Shown in pieces: positions 16,641 through 23,713 of a stretch of DNA of 64,000 nucleotides (the stretch's first letter is position 1; each line of letters opens with the position of its first letter). Origin of the DNA: Thalassolituus sp. UBA1087 (GTDB taxonomy: Bacteria; Pseudomonadota; Gammaproteobacteria; Pseudomonadales; Oceanobacteraceae); contig DCCG01000003.1 in the NCBI GenBank assembly GCA_002314145.1, positions 1 to 64,000 on the forward strand, written 5' to 3'. The position numbers and the translations under genes were made by a program. Below the pieces are notes generated by a model. The model was not told the origin of the DNA. It saw nothing but the letters and a program-made list of their open reading frames with translations, and did no database searches.

Positions 16641-16668
16641 TTGCAAATCAACAAGGCTGCAGTAAAAT
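16641..16668 (+). promoter_or_regulatory. promoter of the second tRNA pair
   Basis: TTGCAA (16641-16646), 16-base spacer, TAAAAT (16663-16668), then a GC-rich discriminator, 22 bases before the second tRNA-Glu. Each tRNA pair therefore has its own promoter. Confidence 0.7.
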
Positions 16669-16690
16669 GCGCAGCACTTGAAAGCGATGT

Positions 16691-16766
16691 GTCCCCATCG
16701 TCTAGAGGCCTAGGACACCGCCCTTTCACGGCGGTAACAGGGGTTCGAATCCCCTTGGGGATGCCA
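16691..16766 (+). tRNA. tRNA-Glu (anticodon TTC), second copy
   Basis: Identical over 76 bases to the copy at 16275, including the encoded CCA. Confidence 0.98.
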
Positions 16767-16797
16767 CCTTCATCTGGTAAGATGCAGGTCGCAAAAT

Positions 16798-16873
16798 GCG
16801 GGAATAGCTCAGTTGGTAGAGCACAACCTTGCCAAGGTTGGGGTCGCGAGTTCGAATCTCGTTTCCCGCTCCA
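16798..16873 (+). tRNA. tRNA-Gly (anticodon GCC), second copy
   Basis: Identical over 76 bases to the copy at 16359. The spacer to tRNA-Glu is 31 bases here against eight in the first pair. Confidence 0.98.
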
Positions 16874-16879
16874 GATTCG

Positions 16880-16914
16880 AAAAGCCAGTTTACGAAAGTG
16901 AACTGGCTTTTTTT
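16880..16914 (+). terminator. terminator of the second tRNA pair
   Basis: AAAAGCCAGTTTAC pairs with GTGAACTGGCTTTT around a GAAA tetraloop and is followed by a T-run. It lies seven bases after the tRNA-Gly CCA. Confidence 0.92.
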
Positions 16915-16994
16915 ATGGGCGACCCAGAGGGTCGCGATCGGGCGCCGACCGCAGGGTGCCTGCCAGATTAATCACGTTTCCCGCTCCAGATTCG

Positions 16995-17029
16995 AAAAGC
17001 CAGTTTGATTCATCAGACTGGCTTTTTTT
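16995..17029 (+). terminator. duplicate terminator in repeat unit 2
   Basis: AAAAGCCAGT...ACTGGCTTTTTTT keeps the stem of the first terminator with a different 12-base loop. Confidence 0.85.
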
Positions 17030-17109
17030 ATGGGCGACCCGGAGGGTCGCGATCGGGCGCCGACCGCAGGGTGCCTGCCAGATTAATCACGTTTCCCGCT
17101 CCAGATTTT

Positions 17110-17136
17110 AAAACCCAGCCTATGGCTGGGTTTTTT
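17110..17136 (+). terminator. third intrinsic terminator
   Basis: AAAACCCAGCC-TAT-GGCTGGGTTTTTT stands directly after the third tRNA-Gly-end copy. Its stem is unrelated in sequence to the first two. Confidence 0.85.
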
Positions 17137-17156
17137 CGTTTATAGCGGTCAACTTG

Positions 17157-17239
17157 TTTGTTCCCCACGTCCCTGTGGGGAATCCTGCGGATTCGCTGCG
17201 CTCACGCAAAAACGTTCCCGATGTTTTTGTCCCGCTCCG
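17157..17239 (+). repeat. dispersed hairpin repeat, copy B
   Basis: Matches copy A (16465-16547) over its full length. The first stem reads TCCCCAC...GTGGGGA where copy A has TACCTAC...GTAGGTA, so changes are paired. The second is AAAAACGT-TCCCG-ATGTTTTT. It ends in CCCGCTCCGGATT, again like the tRNA-Gly 3' end. Confidence 0.75.
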
Positions 17240-17366
17240 GATTCAAAAAGCCGCTTCAGAAATAAATCACTTTTGGTTGTCGGCAATTCGTTCAGAGGCA
17301 ATTCTTATGGTGTGGAGGCTGTGTCTGCGGGTATAAACCGGTGCTCAATGCGTGGCCATACGATGT

Positions 17367-18635
17367 TCAGCCAGCTTTCGACCAGGCTTTACCCAGCAGC
17401 AGGGTGGTGCGTATCGGCGTGATATCCGTCTGCTCTGTCATCAGCTGGTGGTACCAGAAGCTGTCGGCGACATCACCCACACAAACGACGCCTATAATCC
17501 GGTTGTTTTTTAACACCAGCTTTTTATAAATACCGTCGTCGATATCAGACAGGCGCAGTATTTCGATGCCTTCTTCGGCATCAAATTCATCGATATCAAA
17601 GCGGCCGATGCTGTGCATATCGAGGCCAGAAACTTTCAGTTTGGTCAGGTGTGTTTTTTCTTCGTAACTGGCGACCTGCTGCAGGTCTGCAGGCAGGGAT
17701 TCATCGCTGTAGCGGTTTTTTAATTCGTTGGCGAGTACTTTGGCCTGGTCCCAGATCGGAGCAACCAGACCGTAAGTGTTACCCTCAAATTCGCAACATT
17801 CTCCCAGAGAGAAAATGGCCGGGTCAGAGGTCACCATCTGTGCATTAACCTGAATACCGCGACTACAGAGCAGTCCGGCCTGCTCACCAATTTCTTTATT
17901 CGGCAGAATACCGGTGGCGAATACGATCAGGTCGGTATCCAGCGTCTGCCGCTGGCCATCGTGTTCCAGTGTAATCTGCGTAACCTGATTACTGTCTTTG
18001 ATTAACTCTACCGGACTGGTCGCTGTGCGGACATCCACGCCGCGCTGTGCGAGTTCTGTATTTAATATACCGGCAGCCATTGCATCCAGCTGGCGGTTCA
18101 TTAATACCGGGTTCCTGTGTACCAGAGTGGTCTGCACCCCGCGGGACTGCAAACCTGTTGCCGCTTCCACACCCAATAAACCGGCGCCGATGACGGTAAC
18201 GTGTTGCATGTTTTGCAGACGCTCTTCCATAACATCCACGTCTGTCATGGTGCGGAAGCCAATCACATTGTCTGCGTCACTGCCGGGAATATTGGGGATA
18301 AAAGAGCGCGAACCGGTGGCGATAATTAATGCATCATAAGCAAAGATTTTATCGCCACAGCTTACGGTTTTTTCTTTTCTGTCTATACCCGTTACCGGGC
18401 ATGACAGATGAATATTAATTCTGTGTTGTGAATACCAGTCACCAGAGTGGGGTGTGATGGCATCCAGTGTGGTTTCTTTCGCCAGCAGCGGGGAGAGCAT
18501 AATGCGGTTGTAGTGAGTAATCGCTTCGTCACTGAGAATATCAATCTGTGCAAACGGATGTTCTGGCCCAAGCTCCTCAAGTACGCGGTTGGAGGCCATG
18601 CCGTTGCCGATAATTACCAGTATTTTATTACCCAT
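17367..18635 (-). CDS. NirB-like FAD/NAD(P)H oxidoreductase
   Basis: A 422-residue pyridine nucleotide-disulfide oxidoreductase-type flavoprotein. The FAD-binding fold is at the N-terminus (IIGNGMASNRVLEEL), the ATGSRSF motif near 106 and the NAD(P) fold near 165 (VIGAGLLGVEAATGL). Sequence style matches the N-terminal flavin domain of assimilatory nitrite reductase NirB, but the protein stops before any [2Fe-2S] or sirohaem domains. It is the last gene of the nitrate-uptake operon, so a role as electron donor to a nitrate or nitrite reductase encoded elsewhere is the best inference. A rubredoxin reductase-like role is the alternative. Confidence 0.85.
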   Translation of the reverse strand: MGNKILVIIGNGMASNRVLEELGPEHPFAQIDILSDEAITHYNRIMLSPLLAKETTLDAITPHSGDWYSQHRINIHLSCPVTGIDRKEKTVSCGDKIFAYDALIIATGSRSFIPNIPGSDADNVIGFRTMTDVDVMEERLQNMQHVTVIGAGLLGVEAATGLQSRGVQTTLVHRNPVLMNRQLDAMAAGILNTELAQRGVDVRTATSPVELIKDSNQVTQITLEHDGQRQTLDTDLIVFATGILPNKEIGEQAGLLCSRGIQVNAQMVTSDPAIFSLGECCEFEGNTYGLVAPIWDQAKVLANELKNRYSDESLPADLQQVASYEEKTHLTKLKVSGLDMHSIGRFDIDEFDAEEGIEILRLSDIDDGIYKKLVLKNNRIIGVVCVGDVADSFWYHQLMTEQTDITPIRTTLLLGKAWSKAG

Positions 18636-18707
18636 ACGTTCTGCCTTATAAAACCAGATAAAGGTGGTCCGCAGACCACCTTCAGTATTCAGATAATCAG
18701 CTGACTA

Positions 18708-19874
18708 TCAGAATTTGGCCTGTACCCAGGCCCACATTTTAGTGGTATCAGGTTTGATATCGCTGCCAGAGAAAACAGCAGCTTTCGCACCGACGGTAAA
18801 GGTATCATCAAGCTTTTTAACTGCCAGCAGATCAAATTCGTTGCCCAGTTCTGCACTGCCTTCAACCGGAGAGAAGGTGTGGTAGAAACCAACCAGTTTT
18901 ACATCGGATACAACACCTGCTGCTTTCACATAAGTATCGCTCAGACCGTTATTACCAGCACCGCCCAGGTAAGCATCTGCCCAGCCATTAAACTTGTGGT
19001 TAGTGCCGTATGGAAATGCAAATGCATAGGTGCCATCATCGCTGCCCAGAGTTTCATTACCCAGTGCCAGGGTTACGCCAGAGAATACAGCGCCACCTTC
19101 GAGAGCCAGGTAGGTTGCATCATTTTCTGTTGCGCCAGCTTCATAGTTCTGAGTTGCAAAGCTACCTGAGTATATAATTTTGGTTTCCCCCGCCATGCTG
19201 CTGCCGGCATAACGTGCACCGAAAGTATCGCGGGTGGCTTCGGTATCATCGTTTTCCATCAGGTAAGCGAAACCAGTCAGTTTGCCAGTGCCGATTTTGT
19301 AGCTGACGTTGATCAGGTGGTCAGATACATCCAGCTGGGCTTCACTGATCTGGTTTACTTTATCGAGGAAAGAGTAGTGAACAGCCAGAGCGTCTTTAGC
19401 GTAAGTAACGGTTGCTGCATCAAAGGTCTGCTCGTTGGCACGCCAGCCTACGTTACCGATAAAGCGTGAATCGTCCAGAATAATGCGCTGGCGACCAACA
19501 ACAGCACCGAAGCCATCTTTACTGAAGCTGACCTGGGCACGGTTCCACTCATTACCGGTAGCATCCGGGATCACATCATAATCACTGTCACCATCTCCCC
19601 AGGGTGTACGGTATTTTTCGATCAGTGCCACGATAACTTCCTGCTCCAGCAGCACTTTGAAGCCAGAGTAATCTTTGGTTTCAAAACCGATCGCTGCATC
19701 GGTGATTAAGCCGCCGGCTGTGTCGGTTGTGTCGTCTGTGTCAGCGTATTCGTAACGCAGTTTGATGTCGGCGTAGGCGTTACCGTATTCCGTTTCGTAG
19801 GCGTTAGCCCCCAGAGGTGCAGCTCCTGTTGCCAGAGCCATTGCTACCGCTAATAGAGTTTTTGTCGTTCTCAT
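18708..19874 (-). CDS. outer-membrane porin, probably for nitrate
   Basis: A 388-residue protein with a clear Sec signal (MRTTKTLLAVAMALATG...ANA, about 25 residues) and a body of alternating hydrophobic/polar strands ending in a C-terminal aromatic (VQAKF), the hallmark of an outer-membrane beta-barrel. It resembles the alginate-export/OprD-like porins. It sits between the nitrate ABC transporter and the flavoprotein, 67 bases after the ATPase gene, with a good AAGGAG site. I infer that it lets nitrate or nitrite through the outer membrane. Confidence 0.82.
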   Translation of the reverse strand: MRTTKTLLAVAMALATGAAPLGANAYETEYGNAYADIKLRYEYADTDDTTDTAGGLITDAAIGFETKDYSGFKVLLEQEVIVALIEKYRTPWGDGDSDYDVIPDATGNEWNRAQVSFSKDGFGAVVGRQRIILDDSRFIGNVGWRANEQTFDAATVTYAKDALAVHYSFLDKVNQISEAQLDVSDHLINVSYKIGTGKLTGFAYLMENDDTEATRDTFGARYAGSSMAGETKIIYSGSFATQNYEAGATENDATYLALEGGAVFSGVTLALGNETLGSDDGTYAFAFPYGTNHKFNGWADAYLGGAGNNGLSDTYVKAAGVVSDVKLVGFYHTFSPVEGSAELGNEFDLLAVKKLDDTFTVGAKAAVFSGSDIKPDTTKMWAWVQAKF

Positions 19875-19941
19875 GGCTTTCTCCTTGTCTGAAGCCTTTG
19901 TCTTTATGATGGGTGTGGTCTTTAAAAATCAGCGCCTGTGA

Positions 19942-20820
19942 TCAGGCTATTTTTTGGGCGCGTTTATCACGGGCTACTGAGTCAGTACCGATGCTCTTGT
20001 CCTGTGCAGAGGCCTGACTTTTATCTGGCGATTCATCCGCTTTCTTTTGTTTTTCGTACAGGAAGCTCAGTACCTGATGGCGGTAGTGGTTATACTGAGG
20101 GTCATCCGCAAGTTGGATACGGTTACGCGGGCGCTCCAGTTCTATGTCAAGAATTTCGCCAATGGTGGCTGCCGGTCCGTTGGTCATCATCACGATGCGG
20201 TCAGACAGCAGTACGGCTTCATCGACATCATGGGTAATCATAATGACGGTGTTGTTCAGATCTTTCTGAATTTCCATCAGTGAGTCCTGCAGGTGCGCGC
20301 GGGTGAGTGCATCCAGAGCCCCAAAGGGCTCATCCATCAACAGCACGTCTGGCTCCATCGCCAGTGCCCGGGCAATACCGACGCGCTGTTTCATGCCGCC
20401 GGAAATTTCATCCGGACGTTTATGCATGGCGTGGGTCATATGCACCAGTTCCAGGTTGTGTTCAATCCAGGCTTTCATATCTGCTTTGGACTTTTTGCCT
20501 TTAAAGACCTGTTTGACGGCCAGCTCAACATTCTCATAGGCCGTCAGCCAGGGCAGCAGCGAATGATTCTGAAAGACCACCGCACGTTCCGGGCCCGGCT
20601 CATTCACTTCTTTACCATTCAGAACAACACCGCCTTCCGTCGCCTGCAATAGTCCGGCGACAATATTCAGTACGGTGGATTTACCGCAACCGGAATGGCC
20701 GATCAAAGATATATATTCACCCTGATTAATTTTCAGATCGACGTCACGCAGTGCGCGGAAAGCCCCTTTGGGTGTATTAAATTCAATGCCCACCCGGGTC
20801 AGTTCAAGTAAGGTTTTCAT
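19942..20820 (-). CDS. nrtD: nitrate ABC transporter ATP-binding protein
   Basis: A 292-residue ABC ATPase with Walker A GHSGCGKST, signature SGGMKQR, Walker B VLLMDEPFGALD and the switch histidine in MITHDVDEA. A C-terminal extension of about 40 polar residues follows. It belongs to the nitrate/sulfonate/taurine group, and the adjoining NrtA- and NrtB-like genes point to nitrate. The gene lies 18 bases after the permease. The name nrtD is given by analogy with the ATPase-only cyanobacterial subunit; enterobacterial systems call it NasD. Confidence 0.9.
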   Translation of the reverse strand: MKTLLELTRVGIEFNTPKGAFRALRDVDLKINQGEYISLIGHSGCGKSTVLNIVAGLLQATEGGVVLNGKEVNEPGPERAVVFQNHSLLPWLTAYENVELAVKQVFKGKKSKADMKAWIEHNLELVHMTHAMHKRPDEISGGMKQRVGIARALAMEPDVLLMDEPFGALDALTRAHLQDSLMEIQKDLNNTVIMITHDVDEAVLLSDRIVMMTNGPAATIGEILDIELERPRNRIQLADDPQYNHYRHQVLSFLYEKQKKADESPDKSQASAQDKSIGTDSVARDKRAQKIA

Positions 20821-20838
20821 AGATATTCTCCAGATGGC

Positions 20839-21843
20839 TTAACGCAGGGTTGCGGCTTTATCCCAGGAGACAAAGCGTTGAATAATCAGCATTACGCGGT
20901 CGAGCGCAAAGCCTATGATGCCAATGGTGATCACGGCGACCATGATGCGGCCAAGCGAGTCTGACGAACCATTCTGAAATTCGTCCCACACGAATTTACC
21001 CAGCCCTGGGTTCTGCGCCAGCATTTCGGCTGCAATCAGCACCATCCAGGCGATGCTTAACGAAAGACGCAGGCCGGTAAACATCATAGGTACGGATGCT
21101 GGCAGGACAATTTTGATTACGTGCGTTATATAGTTCAGCCGCAGCACCATACTGACGTTTTTTAAATCCTGCGAGATGGAAGCAACGCCCACAGCTGTAT
21201 TAATGACGGTAGGCCACAGGCAACACAGCATGACGGTAATCATTGATGTAACAAAGGATTTGGCTACGGCAGGATCATCCGTGACATACAGTGCGCTTAC
21301 GACCATGGTTACCAGCGGCAGCCACGCCAGAGGCGATACCGGTTTGAATATCTGAATAATAGGGTTAAAAGCAGAATACAGGTTGGCGCTCAGACCAATC
21401 ACTATCCCTAACGGCACGGCAATCAGTGAGGCCAGAAAAAAACCACTCAGCACGGTAATCAGGCTGGTACCAATCTGATCAATGTAGGTGGGTTTGCCGG
21501 TGTAATCGCGGATTTTAGGTACATAGTCCGGGTCCACTTTTACCCGCGCGGCATTACGTTTTTCCTGACGGATATAAAAAGCGTCGGCCTTTTCCCGCTC
21601 GGTGATATGTTCCTGCAGCAGGTTGCCGGACTGTTCAACCACATCGGCAGGGCCGGGAAACTGCCCCAGTGAAGTATTGATATTACTGGCAGCTGCATGC
21701 CAGACCAGAAGAAAAACCAGAATCCCGGCGAGCGGAAGACCGATGGTTTTTATAATGATGGTGGCATTCTGGCTGACGTTATCCCCACGGACAATTTTAA
21801 CCAGAGGTTCCAGCCATGGCAGGTTCGACAGCGACATATTCAT
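20839..21843 (-). CDS. nrtB: nitrate ABC transporter permease
   Basis: A 334-residue inner-membrane permease of the BPD-type family. A first transmembrane segment (about 31-50) is followed by a long periplasmic segment, then a cluster of five or so membrane helices. The IFKPVSPLAWLPLV stretch is characteristic of NrtB, and the permease-ATPase coupling loop lies near residues 250-265. A CAGGAG site stands before the start. It pairs with the ATPase downstream and the binding protein upstream. Confidence 0.92.
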   Translation of the reverse strand: MNMSLSNLPWLEPLVKIVRGDNVSQNATIIIKTIGLPLAGILVFLLVWHAAASNINTSLGQFPGPADVVEQSGNLLQEHITEREKADAFYIRQEKRNAARVKVDPDYVPKIRDYTGKPTYIDQIGTSLITVLSGFFLASLIAVPLGIVIGLSANLYSAFNPIIQIFKPVSPLAWLPLVTMVVSALYVTDDPAVAKSFVTSMITVMLCCLWPTVINTAVGVASISQDLKNVSMVLRLNYITHVIKIVLPASVPMMFTGLRLSLSIAWMVLIAAEMLAQNPGLGKFVWDEFQNGSSDSLGRIMVAVITIGIIGFALDRVMLIIQRFVSWDKAATLR

Positions 21844-21929
21844 GAAAGACTCCTGTCAGTTGCCGGCCGGTGAATGCCGGCAACTTTTTTGATGCAATAG
21901 GTTTATGAGATTATGGTGATGAAACAGGG

Positions 21930-23315
21930 TCAGATTTTGTCTGCGCCTTTCAGGCCGATTTTAAATTTCTTCAGATACTCGTTTGGTTTGCTGCCATCGT
22001 AAGTGACGCCATCAATAAACTCAGTCTGAGGCGGTTTAAAGCCGGTTTCTGTGGCAAAGTCGGGGAAGTCTTCAGCATCCAGTTTACCTTCGGCAATCAG
22101 CTCTTTTGCGGCGGCTGCGTAGATATCCGGGCGGTAAACTTTCTTCGCGGTTTCCATGTACCACTCGTCAGATTTTTCGTCAGCAATCTGGCCCCAGCGA
22201 CGCATCTGAGTCAGATACCAGATGGCATCGGAGTAGTATGGGTAAGTAGCGTTATAGCGGAAGAATACGTTGAAATCCGGTACCTCACGCTTGTCGCCTT
22301 TTTCATATTCAAAGGTGCCGGTCATGGAGTTAGCGATAACTTCATAGTCCGCGCCCACATACTGAGATTTAGACAGAATTTTCACTGCTTCCGGACGGTT
22401 GGCATTACTGTCAGCGTCCAGCCATTCCGCTGCCCGGATCATGGCTTTAACCACTTTTTTATGGGTGATCGGGTATTTGTCAGCCCATTCTTTGCTGACA
22501 CCGAATACTTTCTCAGGGTTATCTTTCCAGATTTCGTAGTCGGTAATCACAGGGACACCAATGCCTTTAAATACAGCCTGTTGGTTCCAGGGCTCACCGA
22601 CACAATAGCCATAAATGGTACCGGCTTCGAGGGTGGCCGGCATCTGGGGTGGCGGGGTCACAGAGAGCAGGGCATCGGCATTAATCTGGCCGGATGAATC
22701 GCCTTTATGCGGTGCGTAGTAGCCGGGGTGAATACCCCCGGCTGCCAGCCAGTAACGCAGCTCGTAGTTGTGCGTTGACACCGGAAACACCATGCCCATA
22801 TTGAATGCTTTGCCTTCGGCTTTGTATTGATCAACAACCAGCTTCAGGTAATCGGCTTTAATCGGGTGAACTGGTTTGCCATTTTTATCTTCAGGAATAT
22901 TTGGCTTCATCTGTTCCCAGATATCGTTGGAAACCGTAATGCCATTACCGTTCAGGTCCATGCTGAACGCTGTGATGATATGAGCCTGGGTCCCGAACCC
23001 AATGGTGGCGCCAAGCGGCTGGCCGGCCAGCATGTGTGCACCGTCAAGCTGACCATCAATCACGCGGTCAAGCAGTACTTTCCAGTTGGCCTGGGCTTCC
23101 AGTGTGACGTACAGGCCTTCGTCTTCAAAAAAGCCTTTTTCGTATGCAATGGCCAGCGGGGCCATATCGGTCAGTTTAATAAAGCCGAATTTCAGTTCTT
23201 CTTTTTCCGCCCATTCTTCCGCTGATACGGATGGCAGGCCCAGTGTGGAAAAACCGGTTGCCAGTATGAGGGCACTCTTGATCAGTGTGCGGCGAATGGT
23301 GTTGAGTCCTGTCAT
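21930..23315 (-). CDS. nrtA: nitrate ABC transporter substrate-binding protein
   Basis: A periplasmic nitrate-binding protein of the NrtA/NasF type, 461 residues from the ATG at 23315. That start follows AAGGGGTAACAGGA and gives an N-terminus with a twin-arginine-like signal (TIRRTLIKSALILATGF). The frame is open further upstream to 23408 but that part overlaps the leader terminator and is not expected to be translated. Stretches such as STHNYELRYWLAAGGI and YCVGEPWNQQAV are typical of the nitrate-specific group and separate it from sulfonate or taurine binding proteins. First gene of the five-gene operon. Confidence 0.93.
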   Translation of the reverse strand: MTGLNTIRRTLIKSALILATGFSTLGLPSVSAEEWAEKEELKFGFIKLTDMAPLAIAYEKGFFEDEGLYVTLEAQANWKVLLDRVIDGQLDGAHMLAGQPLGATIGFGTQAHIITAFSMDLNGNGITVSNDIWEQMKPNIPEDKNGKPVHPIKADYLKLVVDQYKAEGKAFNMGMVFPVSTHNYELRYWLAAGGIHPGYYAPHKGDSSGQINADALLSVTPPPQMPATLEAGTIYGYCVGEPWNQQAVFKGIGVPVITDYEIWKDNPEKVFGVSKEWADKYPITHKKVVKAMIRAAEWLDADSNANRPEAVKILSKSQYVGADYEVIANSMTGTFEYEKGDKREVPDFNVFFRYNATYPYYSDAIWYLTQMRRWGQIADEKSDEWYMETAKKVYRPDIYAAAAKELIAEGKLDAEDFPDFATETGFKPPQTEFIDGVTYDGSKPNEYLKKFKIGLKGADKI

Positions 23316-23339
23316 TCCTGTTACCCCTTTTTTAAGCAC

Positions 23340-23380
23340 AAAAAAAAGGCGCCACGACGTATAAACGTCGAAGCGCCTTT
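23340..23380 (-). terminator. leader terminator (attenuator) before nrtA
   Basis: On the minus strand AAAGGCGC pairs with GCGCCTTT, an inner CGACGT/ACGTCG stem closes a TTAT loop, and eight Ts follow. It ends 25 bases before the nrtA start. No minus-strand gene lies upstream that it could serve, and the opposite side has only three Ts, so its target must be the nrt transcript itself. Nitrate-responsive antitermination by ANTAR proteins (NasR, NasT) is the known precedent. Confidence 0.82.
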
Positions 23381-23713
23381 GCTTGAATTCATGTGATGTG
23401 TCGGGCACCGGCCGCCATTGGCGATGCTTTTAACACTGCCTGAGCGAAAGCGAGTAACGTGCCAATTATTATTTTTATAGCGCAGGTGCCTGTTTTACGG
23501 GCTTTTTTAAATCTCTGGCTTGTTTTCGCGCAGGACTGATTGTGATTGTTTCCTGTTGGATTTCATGCCAAAAACGTGCATCGAAACGGGTCAATGCGCC
23601 TTCGTTGTGCAGGTCTGTACCGGTATTTGTGTTTTAGCGGTAAAGCGCTTAACTTCATCAACAGGAATATTCGGGCACCCGGGTGCCACAACAGAACGAC
23701 AACAGGGAATCCG

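Larger units (their letters stand above)
16861..17106 (+). repeat. two 115-bp tandem repeats seeded by the tRNA-Gly 3' end
   Basis: The string GTTTCCCGCTCCAGATT recurs at 16861, 16976 and 17091, exactly 115 bases apart. The first occurrence is the real 3' end of tRNA-Gly. Each full unit contains an intrinsic terminator and a GC-rich segment (GGGTCGCGATCGGGCGCC). The units differ mainly in the terminator loop. Confidence 0.9.

Noticed and set aside
16861..17106. Possible CRISPR-like or phage attachment array
   Set aside because: There are only two full 115-bp units with near-identical spacers, no cas genes and no integrase. The pattern is tandem duplication of a tRNA 3' end plus terminator.
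19942..23315. Sulfonate, taurine or cyanate ABC transporter
   Set aside because: Stretches in the binding protein and permease follow the nitrate-specific NrtA/NrtB pattern, and the operon has a NirB-like flavoprotein. No monooxygenase or cyanase gene is linked.
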